Source: a methanogenic archaeon
GTDB taxonomy: Archaea > Thermoplasmatota > Thermoplasmata > Methanomassiliicoccales > Methanomethylophilaceae
Direction of reading: 5' to 3'
Assembly: GCA_902787415.1 (NCBI GenBank)
Contig: CADAGG010000004.1
Location: forward strand, 1 to 19,270
Length of the DNA stretch: 19,270 nucleotides
Shown here: in pieces, positions 1-7,175 of the stretch
How the letters are laid out: each line of letters opens with the position of its first letter
Numbering within the stretch: the stretch's first letter is position 1
The notes under the pieces: generated by a model
What the model saw: the letters and a program-made list of their open reading frames with translations, nothing else
The model's database searches: none
What the model was told of the DNA's origin: nothing
Program-made: the position numbers and the translations under genes

Positions 1-17
1 AGGCTGGGGGATTAGAA

Positions 18-242
18 ATGGCAATGGACAAATGCAAGGATATGGATGAAGTCAAGATGATCGCAAAGAAGAAGGGACTCGTTGCAGGACGCGTCCGCGA
101 CACCACCGACGGAATTCAGTTCACTAAGGGAACCAACAACAGGCTCGTCGTCATCAGCTGGGAAGAGTTCGAGGAGTACCTCAAGAAGAGGAACCTCGCA
201 GTCTACCGCAGCAACGGTTGGCTCAAGATCATGAAGGCCTGA
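18..242 (+). CDS. Small basic protein of unknown function (74 aa)
   Basis: I do not recognise this protein. The frame runs from ATG at 18 to TGA at 240-242, with a G-rich stretch (GGGGGA, about 6-11) as a plausible ribosome binding site. A second in-frame ATG lies two codons in. The protein is Lys/Arg-rich and looks like a compact alpha/beta domain: a Lys-rich helix (residues 8-19), a beta-rich middle with GLVAGRV and RLVVISW, a Glu/Lys helix (WEEFEEYLKKR) and a final strand. There is one Cys (residue 6) and no signal peptide, membrane segment or metal cluster. Codon use and GC match the neighbours, and a hairpin follows the stop, so I think it is a real, monocistronic or operon-terminal gene. 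A nucleic-acid-binding role would fit the charge but is only a guess. Confidence 0.7.
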   Translation: MAMDKCKDMDEVKMIAKKKGLVAGRVRDTTDGIQFTKGTNNRLVVISWEEFEEYLKKRNLAVYRSNGWLKIMKA

Positions 243-265
243 TAAGGGTACATTCATTGTCACAC

Positions 266-287
266 GGCATCGGGTCGTTCCGATGCC
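266..287 (+). terminator. Hairpin after the 74-aa gene
   Basis: GGCATCGG (266-273) and CCGATGCC (280-287) form a perfect 8-bp stem with a 6-nt loop, followed by an A-rich stretch and a short T-run near 299-302. It lies between the stop at 242 and the tRNA-Leu promoter. It is probably a 3' end or RNA-stability element. Confidence 0.5.
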
Positions 288-310
288 AAAACCAAACCTT
301 TTCGACATAA

Positions 311-319
311 TTTTTATAG
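311..319 (+). promoter_or_regulatory. TATA box for tRNA-Leu
   Basis: TTTTTATAG is centred about 28 nt upstream of the mature tRNA 5' end at 344. This is the usual archaeal TATA-to-start distance. Confidence 0.6.
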
Positions 320-343
320 TACCGTGGTTTGACGGAACATAAC

Positions 344-430
344 GCAAGGGTAGTCAAGCCTGGCCAACGACGTTAGATTCAGGGTCTAATCCATAGCGGT
401 CCGCGAGTTCGAATCTCGTCCCTTGCACCA
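344..430 (+). tRNA. tRNA-Leu (anticodon CAG)
   Basis: The acceptor stem GCAAGGG (344-350) pairs with CCCTTGC (420-426). A is the discriminator and CCA (428-430) is encoded. The anticodon stem TTAGA/TCTAA encloses the 7-nt loop TTCAGGG, whose central triplet is CAG, reading CUG Leu codons. A long variable arm of about 13 nt marks a type II tRNA, as expected for Leu. The T arm is GCGAG-TTCGAAT-CTCGT. Position 8 is T. No intron is seen. Confidence 0.93.
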
Positions 431-486
431 TTCTTCCTTTCTTCTGTTTCTCTGACGGTCAAGTTCTTTATCCTTATCCGCCATCA

Positions 487-499
487 CTTATCCGATAAG
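487..499. promoter_or_regulatory. Palindrome CTTATC-C-GATAAG before rarA
   Basis: This perfect 6-bp inverted repeat with a 1-nt centre ends three bases before the rarA ATG at 502. It lies downstream of a TATA-like TTTATCC (467-473, about 32 nt before the start). Its place at the expected transcription start could make it an operator or part of the initiation region. The role is inferred from position only. Confidence 0.3.
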
Positions 500-501
500 C
501 C

Positions 502-1854
502 ATGGTCCAGACCGTGTTGTTCGAGGAGGAGAAGAAGCCTGCGGAGCCCGATGCCAGCATGCCGCTGGCGGGCCGTATGCGTCCCCGCACCTTCGACGAG
601 TTCTGCGGCCAGCGCCACCTGATCGGCGAGGGGAGGATCCTCCGCAACATGATCGAGCAGGACCGCATAACCTCAATGATCTTCTGGGGTCCGCCGGGAG
701 TGGGCAAGACCACCCTTGCGACGATCATCGCCAACTACACCAAGGCCGAGTTCGTCCCCTACAGCGCGGTCACCGGCGGCAGCAAGGAGGTCAAGGAGAT
801 CATGGCCGCCGCCGAGAAGAGGCGCTCCATGGGCCGCCGCACCATCCTCTTCGTGGACGAGATCCACCGTTTCAACAAGGCGCAGCAGGACGCCTTCCTC
901 CCCTTCGTGGAGAAGGGCAGCATCATCCTCATCGGTGCGACGACCGAGAACCCCTCGTTCGAGGTGAACTCCGCACTGCTCTCGCGCTGCAAGGTCTTCG
1001 TCCTCGAGGGACTGAGCACGGAGGACATAGAATCCCTTTTGAAACGCACCCTGACCGACCCCCGCGGGTTCCCCGGCCTGCAGGTGACGGTGGATCCGAA
1101 GATAATCTCCGCCATCGCCGCCTACGCCAACGGGGATGCGAGGACCGCCCTCAACACCCTGGAGGCGGCCGTCGCCAACTGCCCCGTGAAGGAGGGCAAG
1201 GTCACCGTCACCGAGAAGTCGGTGGAGGACTGCATCTCCCGCCGTTCGCTCCTGTACGACCGCAACGGGGAGGAGCATTACAACATCATCTCCGCCCTCC
1301 ACAAGTCCATGAGGAACAGCGACCCGGACGCCGCCATCTATTGGCTCGCCCGCATGCTCGACGGAGGGGAGGACCCCATCTACATCGCCCGCCGCCTCAT
1401 CGAGTTCGCCGGCGACGACGTGGGTCTCGCGGACCCCAACGCGCAGGTCATGGCGACCTCCTGTTTCTACGCCTGCAAGAACATGGGCATGCCCGAATGC
1501 AGGTACGCATTGGCGGAGACCGTAGCCTATCTGGCACTAGCGCCCCGCTCCAACTCCATCGCCGTCGCGATCGACGCCGCTCTGAGCGATGTCCGCAACA
1601 GTCCCGCGGAGCCCGTACCGATGCACATCCGCAACGCCCCCACCAAGCTGATGAAGAACCTCGGCTACGGGAAGGGCTACGAATATGCGGAGGGCACCGA
1701 AGAGAAGATCACCCGCATGCAGTGCCTCCCCGATGCCCTCAGGGACCGCAGGTACTACGAGCCGGGCGACAGGGGCAACGAGGTCTACTACCGCAAGAGG
1801 CTCGACGCCATCAGGGATTGGCGTGCCGGCAAGCGCGAGGACCCGCCGAAGTGA
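502..1854 (+). CDS. rarA: RarA/MgsA-family replication-recombination AAA+ ATPase
   Basis: RarA (MgsA; WRNIP1 in eukaryotes) is a clamp-loader-like AAA+ ATPase that acts at stalled replication forks and gaps. Visible are the family opening PLAGRMRPRTFDEFCGQ (residues 21-37), Walker A GPPGVGKT (63-70), Walker B LFVDEIH (116-122), sensor-1 GATTENPS (145-152) and the likely arginine finger R162 in SALLSRC. The C-terminal half carries the tetramerisation-type region of the family. The 450-aa length is close to bacterial RarA. The start has no clear ribosome binding site and sits about 32 nt after a TATA-like TTTATCC, so the transcript may be leaderless. The N-terminal QTVLF (residues 3-7) resembles a sliding-clamp binding motif. 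RarA is mainly bacterial and eukaryotic, so an archaeal copy suggests old transfer. Its stop abuts the convergent DUF1634 gene. Confidence 0.93.
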   Translation: MVQTVLFEEEKKPAEPDASMPLAGRMRPRTFDEFCGQRHLIGEGRILRNMIEQDRITSMIFWGPPGVGKTTLATIIANYTKAEFVPYSAVTGGSKEVKEIMAAAEKRRSMGRRTILFVDEIHRFNKAQQDAFLPFVEKGSIILIGATTENPSFEVNSALLSRCKVFVLEGLSTEDIESLLKRTLTDPRGFPGLQVTVDPKIISAIAAYANGDARTALNTLEAAVANCPVKEGKVTVTEKSVEDCISRRSLLYDRNGEEHYNIISALHKSMRNSDPDAAIYWLARMLDGGEDPIYIARRLIEFAGDDVGLADPNAQVMATSCFYACKNMGMPECRYALAETVAYLALAPRSNSIAVAIDAALSDVRNSPAEPVPMHIRNAPTKLMKNLGYGKGYEYAEGTEEKITRMQCLPDALRDRRYYEPGDRGNEVYYRKRLDAIRDWRAGKREDPPK

Positions 1855-2124
1855 TCAGGTCAGGTAACTGAGAACGCAGCCTGCCGCGAGGATGATTATC
1901 AGCAGGATGGCGACCCTCACCCATTTCCAATCCTTCTCCTGAACGAGGCACTTGGTGGTGACCACGACGCCCACGGCGGGGGTGAATATCAGCACTAGTA
2001 TACCTGCCGCCATGATGTCCTCGGAGAATCCCGCGAACGAGAGGACGAGTCCCACGGCCATGATGGCGAGGCCGACCACGGTGCCCCATTTCAGGACCCA
2101 CGAGGTCTCGTCGTTGAGGCTCAT
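1855..2124 (-). CDS. DUF1634-like small membrane protein (TSUP partner)
   Basis: This 89-aa protein starts at ATG 2124, which overlaps the TGA of the TSUP transporter gene as ATGA, so the two are translationally coupled. Three hydrophobic segments are visible (about residues 12-31, 36-57 and 69-87), separated by short charged loops including QEKDWKWVR. Small DUF1634 proteins are commonly encoded beside TauE/SafE-type (TSUP) permeases, and the sequence and context fit that family. The role, presumably an accessory subunit of the transporter, is unknown. An open frame continues upstream of 2124, but it only overlaps the transporter gene in another frame and looks like a shadow. The stop lies directly against the rarA stop, with no intergenic space. 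Confidence 0.7.
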   Translation of the reverse strand: MSLNDETSWVLKWGTVVGLAIMAVGLVLSFAGFSEDIMAAGILVLIFTPAVGVVVTTKCLVQEKDWKWVRVAILLIIILAAGCVLSYLT

Positions 2125-2945
2125 AGGTACCCTCCTGCCTTGGCGAGCATGATGATGCAGATGAAGAAGAACACCACCGACATGTATCTCTTGATGGCGG
2201 AGGCGTTGACCCTCTCGGAGATCTTGGTGCCCAGGATGGCACCGATGTAGGCGCCGATGGCTACCGCGGCGGCGATTTGATAGGATATCGCTCCCTGTAT
2301 GAAGTAGATGATAGCGCCGGAGAAGGCGGTGATTCCGATCATGTAGTTGCTGGTGGCACTGGCCACCTTGATGGGGATGTGCATGTAGATGTTCATCAGG
2401 GGGACCTTGATGCTCCCTCCTCCGACACCCGTCATGGAGGACACCGCTCCCGCCACCGTGCAGAGGGCCATGCCGCTCTTGCAGTGCTTCACCGTGTAGG
2501 TGCTGTCCTCGACGCCCGATGCGGGGTCGGAGTACCTGAAGGTCATCTCTCCGGAACCCTCTTCCTCGGTGATGATCTTCTCCGGGGAGACGGCCATCTT
2601 GATTCCGCTGTACAGCATGACCATGGCGAACACCACCAAAAGCGCCCAATTCTCCATGTAAGTGGCGATTATCGCACCGATTATGGCTCCGATCGTGGTG
2701 GTTATCTCCATCAGCATGCCTAGGCGAACATTTGACAAACCTTTTTTGACATATCTCTTGGCAGAGCCGGTGGAGGTCGCTACGATGCCAACGAGACTCG
2801 CCGCGGCAGCGGTGGTGGCATCCTGACCGAAGAGGATGGTGAGGACGGGGACGAAGATGATCCCTCCTCCCAATCCGAAAAGCGCGCCTACGATACCCGC
2901 TCCCACGGCGATGAGCAACAGTACCAAGAGCATCGTAGGGTCCAT
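2121..2945 (-). CDS. TauE/SafE (TSUP) family anion permease
   Basis: This 274-aa integral membrane protein belongs to the TSUP family, which exports or imports sulfite, sulfonates or other small organic anions. The two family repeats each carry the Gly-rich signature: GLGGGIIFVP (from residue 24) and GVGGGSIKVP (from residue 173). About eight hydrophobic helices surround a polar loop at 120-157 with acidic residues (ITEEEGSGE). The substrate cannot be read from sequence. The start is ATG 2945; an internal ATG four codons later is an alternative. A TATA-like tract at 2968-2977 lies about 27 nt upstream and no good Shine-Dalgarno is present, suggesting a leaderless message. The gene is divergent from the ThiI-like gene and overlaps the DUF1634 gene by four bases. 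Confidence 0.88.
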   Translation of the reverse strand: MDPTMLLVLLLIAVGAGIVGALFGLGGGIIFVPVLTILFGQDATTAAAASLVGIVATSTGSAKRYVKKGLSNVRLGMLMEITTTIGAIIGAIIATYMENWALLVVFAMVMLYSGIKMAVSPEKIITEEEGSGEMTFRYSDPASGVEDSTYTVKHCKSGMALCTVAGAVSSMTGVGGGSIKVPLMNIYMHIPIKVASATSNYMIGITAFSGAIIYFIQGAISYQIAAAVAIGAYIGAILGTKISERVNASAIKRYMSVVFFFICIIMLAKAGGYL

Positions 2946-2967
2946 TATGCCTGTTTAGTGTAACAAG

Positions 2968-2977
2968 TTATAATAAT
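2968..2977. promoter_or_regulatory. Shared AT tract / TATA element between divergent genes
   Basis: TTATAATAAT lies about 27 nt before the TSUP start (minus) and about 36 nt before the GTG of the ThiI-like gene (plus). It could serve as TATA box in both directions. It is the only AT-rich element in the 62-nt divergent gap. Confidence 0.5.
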
Positions 2978-3007
2978 ACTACCCCCGTATTCCAGCTAGG
3001 TGAAACA

Positions 3008-3871
3008 GTGGCAATCCTCCTGATGAGGTACTCTGAAATCGGTCTTAAAGGGATCAAGGTTAGGAACAACTGGGAGAACCGTCTCAAGGACAACATAATC
3101 CAGATGTTCTCAGCCGACGGCGTGGAGGCATTCGTCATCCGCGGCCAGGCCCGTTTCTTCATCGAGACCGCCGACGTGGAGGCCGCTGTGAACTCTCTGA
3201 AGAAGGTCTTCGGAGTGGGCTCCGTGTCCCTCTGCGAGACCGCAGGCACCGCCATGGAGGACATCACCGCCAAGGTCGCCGAGTATTCCAAGAGCCGCAT
3301 GGTCAAGGGGAAGAGCTTCGCCGTCCGCGCCAGGCGCGAGGGAAATCAGAAGTTCAACAGCATGGAGCTCGCCAAGGCATGCGGCGACGCCATCTGGAAC
3401 GCCAACCTCGACAAGGATCCCAAGGTGGACCTCCACAACCCCGACATCATATTCTGGGTGGAGGCCAGGCCCAGGGAGACCTACATCTTCCAGGATTACA
3501 TCTACTGCCACGCGGGACTCCCCATCGGAACCCAGGGACACATCCTCGCCGAGGTGGAGAACGAGCGCGGTCTGCTCTCCGCGCTGCTGATGATGAAGAG
3601 GGGCTGCAAGGTCTACGTCAAGGGCGACTACGGCCTCGATGTGCTCCGCGAGTTCGACCCCAACCTCAAGGTGGTCGACGACGGTATCTTCTCTAGTAAG
3701 TACCTCGGTATTTCCAAGGGTCTCGACATCAACCAGATCGCGGACTTCGAACAGGGCGACATGCCCGTGTTCTTCCCTACGATCGGCATGACCGACGACG
3801 AGGTCGCGGAGCAGATGAAGGTCTACCGCACTGAAGCGGAGGCCTCTCCCCGCAGGCGTCTCGCCCAGTGA
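3008..3871 (+). CDS. ThiI-like THUMP protein with degenerate PP-loop domain
   Basis: This 287-aa protein follows the ThiI plan: an N-terminal ferredoxin-like part opening LLMRYSEIGLKG, a THUMP tRNA-binding domain (about 60-165), the linker GLPIGTQGHIL (170-180), then a shortened Rossmann-like region. Active ThiI has an SGGxDS ATP-binding loop just before LMMKRGC. Here that stretch is EVENERGLLS, one residue shorter, leading into ALLMMKRGC (192-200), so the pyrophosphatase loop is lost. The end still resembles ThiI (PVFFPTIGMTDDEV, 253-266). I see no rhodanese domain. It probably binds tRNA but should not adenylate U8 for 4-thiouridine. The start is GTG 3008, supported by AGGTGA at 2998-3003. 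The coding quality is intact, so this looks like repurposing rather than decay. Confidence 0.8.
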   Translation: MAILLMRYSEIGLKGIKVRNNWENRLKDNIIQMFSADGVEAFVIRGQARFFIETADVEAAVNSLKKVFGVGSVSLCETAGTAMEDITAKVAEYSKSRMVKGKSFAVRARREGNQKFNSMELAKACGDAIWNANLDKDPKVDLHNPDIIFWVEARPRETYIFQDYIYCHAGLPIGTQGHILAEVENERGLLSALLMMKRGCKVYVKGDYGLDVLREFDPNLKVVDDGIFSSKYLGISKGLDINQIADFEQGDMPVFFPTIGMTDDEVAEQMKVYRTEAEASPRRRLAQ

Positions 3872-3939
3872 ACCGGGCATTGCGATACCCTGCATGGGAA
3901 TCGTATCTTGTTGAAAAATTATGAAAATACTGAGTGTGG

Positions 3940-3959
3940 CCTGCCCCCGAAGGGGCAGG
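3940..3959 (-). terminator. Hairpin between convergent ThiI-like and L15e genes
   Basis: CCTGCCCC (3940-3947) and GGGGCAGG (3952-3959) form an 8-bp stem with a CGAA tetraloop, 11 bases beyond the L15e stop. Reading the minus strand, a TTTT run follows about 14 nt later. It could also stop plus-strand transcription. A weaker inverted repeat (GATAC 3884-3888 / GTATC 3903-3907) follows the ThiI-like stop. Confidence 0.55.
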
Positions 3960-3970
3960 TGGAATCAGGC

Positions 3971-4591
3971 TCAGTTGTTCCTGTTTCCGTTAGCACCGCC
4001 GGAAGGCCTTACCTTCTCGGCTCCGTGGCCCTTGTTCCTGAGTCCACGGCCCTTGGCACCGGCGGAGGTGAGTCCGCGGTACACACGGTTCTTCTGCTTG
4101 TTGTTGCAGATCCAGCTGATCTTGGGGTCGTGCTGGATGACGGGGTGTCCGGGGTCAACGAGGATGACCTCGTACCACTCGTGCTGTCCGTCTGCGCCAA
4201 CCCAGTAGGAGTTCAGGACCTCGAGGTTCTTGTATCTCTTCTGAGTCCTCTCCTCGGCCATCCTCTGAATGGACTTGCCGACGATGAGCTGTTCCTCTCC
4301 TTTCCTCTTGGCACGCCTACCGTGGTTGATGTGCCTCTTCTGGAAGGCTCCTTTCCTGACCTTTGCCCTGACAAGGACGTATCCCTGTTTGGCTTTGTAT
4401 CCGAGTGCCCTTGCCCTGTCGAGCCTGGTGGGCTTCTCGATGCGGAGGAAGTTCTCTTCCCTCCTCCACTGGATCCTTCTCTCAATGTTCAGTTCCTTCA
4501 CGTAAGTCTTGGAAGGGACGTTCCAGGCCTCAGCGATGTACTTGTACATGCTCTTTCCCTGGGGGTGTGCTGCAGTGTTTTCGTCTGCCAT
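3971..4591 (-). CDS. rpl15e: Large-subunit ribosomal protein L15e
   Basis: L15e is a structural protein of the archaeal and eukaryotic large ribosomal subunit. The 206-aa product matches the family in length and pattern: MYKYIAEAW near the N terminus, RRIQWRREENFLRIEKPTRLDRARALGYKAKQG in pieces across the first third, HINHGRRAKRKGEE in the middle and the basic Gly-rich tail ending GANGNRNN. I chose ATG 4591 over an in-frame GTG at 4600. The GTG lies inside the sequence AGGTGAT, which is the Shine-Dalgarno for the ATG. A strong TATA (TTTATATA, 4684-4677 on the minus strand) predicts a leader of about 65 nt. The gene appears to be transcribed alone and ends at a hairpin. Confidence 0.95.
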   Translation of the reverse strand: MADENTAAHPQGKSMYKYIAEAWNVPSKTYVKELNIERRIQWRREENFLRIEKPTRLDRARALGYKAKQGYVLVRAKVRKGAFQKRHINHGRRAKRKGEEQLIVGKSIQRMAEERTQKRYKNLEVLNSYWVGADGQHEWYEVILVDPGHPVIQHDPKISWICNNKQKNRVYRGLTSAGAKGRGLRNKGHGAEKVRPSGGANGNRNN

Positions 4592-4676
4592 ATAAATCAC
4601 CTATACCGGATTCGCCCATTAGGGTACATTTCCGACGGAGCCTACGGTTCCGTAAATCGAAAGCATAGCTAACCCG

Positions 4677-4684
4677 TATATAAA
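4677..4684 (-). promoter_or_regulatory. TATA box for L15e
   Basis: On the minus strand this reads TTTATATA, a near-ideal archaeal TATA box. Transcription would start near 4655, giving a leader of about 65 nt before the ATG at 4591. A second TATATA lies at 4700-4707, between this box and the polB stop. Confidence 0.6.
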
Positions 4685-4724
4685 CCGTGCCCCCGCGCGT
4701 ATATAGGAGAAAGAGCGCAGGGAC

Positions 4725-7169
4725 TCAGAAGAAGTCGTCGAGGGAGACCTTCTTCTTGGGTTTGGGTTCCTCGGGAGCGGGCTCGGGCCTCTTCTCCGCC
4801 CGCTTGGGCTCCGCGGGTTTCGGGGCGGGGCGGGGCGCGGAGAAGCTGTCGCTGAAGAGGGTGGTCTGCTGGGATCCCCTGAGCAGGTCGTCCTCCGCCC
4901 ATCCGTATACCTCGGTGATCCTTCCGGCCATCTGTGCCAGACGTTCCGCGTAGTACTTGTAGTCGGGGGTGGCGGTGAACGGCACGCCGCTGATGAACGG
5001 CTCCACCTGCTGCGGCACCGACTTGGCATCGGTGACGATCCAGGAGATCTTCATGCCGGGGATGAAGTTGTAGCCCATCTGGATCATCTTCTTGGCCGCC
5101 TGCACGTTGGCCATGCGCTCCGGGTTCTCGTAGGCGTCGAGCCCCTTGCAGCTGCGGGAGATGACGAGGTCGTCGGGTTTCACGTTGCCCTGGAGGGTGT
5201 TCTTGACGGTGTTCTTCACAAGTGCCAGCGCACCGTCTTTGTCCTCGTCGAGGACCTTCTCGAAGAGCTCGGTGAGCATCCTGCTCTGAAGGTCGAACGA
5301 GTCGGATCTCCTGATCTCGTATCCCCTCACGAGGAGCTCCTCCTGCTTCTCGGGCCAGATGATCCTGCCCACGTACCTCTTCTTCTTTCCGTGGGAGAAC
5401 AGGGGTTCCACCAGCTTCTCGAACTCCAGGACCTTGGCTCCCTGGGAGAACCTCTCCGCCTGCTCGTTGCCGAACTTCACGGCCTGCTCCAGGTCGTGAT
5501 AGGGGGAGAGGACGAACACCGAATCGGTGTCGCCGTAGATCACGGGGATACCGTCGATCTCCAGCTGGTTGATGATGCCGAGGATGTTGGACCTGGCGAA
5601 GGCGGTGATGGAGGCTCCGATGTTCTTGTCGGTGAACCTGTAGAACGAGGAGGCGAACACGCCGTAGAAGGTGTTCATGACGACCTTCACCGCAGCCTGC
5701 AGACCGTTGAGGTACGCATGCTCCGCAGGGTCCTCGGTGGCCTTCATCCTCTTCTTGATGGAGTCCCTCTGGTCCATCAGGTTCGAGAGGATGGTGGGCA
5801 GCAGGCCCTTCTTCCTCTCGGGGGACATGTAGCGTGCTCCCGAAGGTGCAACGATCTCCCCGTCGGGCGACAGGGTGGTGAAGCAGACGTTGTTGGCGAT
5901 GATCAGCGAGGGGTACATCGATTTGAAGTCGAGGACACAGACCCAGTGGTACAGTCCGGGCTTCATGGTGTGCACGTATCCGCCCTCGATCTGCTCCTCT
6001 CCGCGGGCGAGTCTCCTGCCGTTCATGGGCACGCCCACGCCGGACCTGTCGGCCTGCCTGATGAGCAGTGAGTCGGCGAGGGTGGACGTTCCCGACACGA
6101 GGACGTCCTCCACCGGGAGCTTGGATACGGCGGCGAGGTCCATGCCCTTCCTGACGGTTCCCACCTTCAGCAGGATCTTCAGGGCCAGGAAGGCATCCTG
6201 GATGCAGTACTCGATGACCTTGTCGCGGTTCTCCTTCCACTCGCGGTCCATCTGCTTGGGGTCGACGTCGAGCTTCTGCTCCCCGAGGAGGAGCATGGAG
6301 ACGGCGTTGAGGGTCTCCTGCTTGGGGCGGAGCTCCCTCTTGACCGCCCACCAGGCGTCGACGATGAGCCTTCCCTTGACCCTCCAGAACCTCTCGGAGA
6401 AGATCCTGGGCTGGCCGCCGTCCCTTCCCCAGGGGAGGGCGTCCTTCATCTTGTTGGCCTCCGCCCTCTCGACTATCTTGCGGATGTCGTAGTTGTAGAT
6501 GTTGTAGCCGGTGATCACATCGGGATCGATCTCGGTGATGAGGTCGGAGAACCTCTTGATGATCTCCTTCTCGGTGCCGTACACGGGCTCGGGGGTGAAG
6601 AACTCCCCGCCCTCTTCGACCTTGGTGCAGATGCAGTAGAGGGTCTGGTCCTCGATGCTGTTCTCGATATCGAATGAAAGGAACCTGAGTCCGGGGTCGA
6701 AGGAGTCGATGTTCTCGAAGGAGGTCATCTTCGCCACGATGTCGGTGGTGTACTTCTTGAGGTCGATGTCCTCCCCGGTGGCCCTGATGCACGACCCCAT
6801 GTCCATGTCGTAGATGTACCTGTCCTGGTATTGGATATCCCCTGCGAGGATCTTGAAGCGGGAGGAGAGGCGGTTGCGGTAGGAGGGCACCAGCCAAGGG
6901 CTCTTGAGTACGATCTTGAGGGTGTCGTGGGGAGCCCCCTTGTACTCGAGTCTCACATGTTCCAGACTGTCTACCTGTGCATCTCCTTTCAGTCCCTCCT
7001 CGGCGGCGGGAGTGGGGTCGACGATGAAGAAATAGGGCTTGAAATCGTAGACGACGAGGGTGATGGAGGTCCTGTCGCGGGTCTTGCCGAACAGCTCGAT
7101 GTAGGGGGTACCCTGGTCGTCGCTGGCGTAAGAAGCGTTCAGAATCCTGACATCCCATGTGCCTGTCAT
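4725..7169 (-). CDS. polB: Family B replicative DNA polymerase (PolB)
   Basis: This is an 814-aa archaeal family-B DNA polymerase with 3'-5' exonuclease. Exonuclease motifs are Exo I SFDIE (165-169), Exo II around GYNIYNYD (221-228) and Exo III YCIQD (321-325). Polymerase motifs are A DFKSMYPSLI (414-423), B KVVMNTFYG (495-503) and C YGDTDS (545-550), so both activities look intact. The N-terminal part includes DFKPYFFIV (42-50), in the region where archaeal enzymes read template uracil. After the thumb, a Pro/Lys/Glu-rich linker (about 777-806) ends in KVSLDDFF (807-814), which resembles a PCNA-interacting motif with Lys in place of the usual Gln. ATG 7169 is six bases after the stop of the GTPase gene, so the two are likely co-transcribed. 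A longer open frame on the same strand is an out-of-frame shadow. Confidence 0.96.
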   Translation of the reverse strand: MTGTWDVRILNASYASDDQGTPYIELFGKTRDRTSITLVVYDFKPYFFIVDPTPAAEEGLKGDAQVDSLEHVRLEYKGAPHDTLKIVLKSPWLVPSYRNRLSSRFKILAGDIQYQDRYIYDMDMGSCIRATGEDIDLKKYTTDIVAKMTSFENIDSFDPGLRFLSFDIENSIEDQTLYCICTKVEEGGEFFTPEPVYGTEKEIIKRFSDLITEIDPDVITGYNIYNYDIRKIVERAEANKMKDALPWGRDGGQPRIFSERFWRVKGRLIVDAWWAVKRELRPKQETLNAVSMLLLGEQKLDVDPKQMDREWKENRDKVIEYCIQDAFLALKILLKVGTVRKGMDLAAVSKLPVEDVLVSGTSTLADSLLIRQADRSGVGVPMNGRRLARGEEQIEGGYVHTMKPGLYHWVCVLDFKSMYPSLIIANNVCFTTLSPDGEIVAPSGARYMSPERKKGLLPTILSNLMDQRDSIKKRMKATEDPAEHAYLNGLQAAVKVVMNTFYGVFASSFYRFTDKNIGASITAFARSNILGIINQLEIDGIPVIYGDTDSVFVLSPYHDLEQAVKFGNEQAERFSQGAKVLEFEKLVEPLFSHGKKKRYVGRIIWPEKQEELLVRGYEIRRSDSFDLQSRMLTELFEKVLDEDKDGALALVKNTVKNTLQGNVKPDDLVISRSCKGLDAYENPERMANVQAAKKMIQMGYNFIPGMKISWIVTDAKSVPQQVEPFISGVPFTATPDYKYYAERLAQMAGRITEVYGWAEDDLLRGSQQTTLFSDSFSAPRPAPKPAEPKRAEKRPEPAPEEPKPKKKVSLDDFF

Positions 7170-7175
7170 ACGATT

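Noticed and set aside
344..430. Intron in tRNA-Leu
   Set aside because: The anticodon loop is exactly seven bases and the extra length is the type II variable arm.
2125..2649. N-terminal extension of the DUF1634 frame
   Set aside because: The extension reads as His/Arg/Gly-rich nonsense inside the TSUP gene. ATG 2124, coupled to the TSUP stop, starts the sensible membrane protein.
3908..4672. A 254-codon plus-strand frame opposite L15e
   Set aside because: It lies antisense to a clear ribosomal protein gene and has no recognisable domain.
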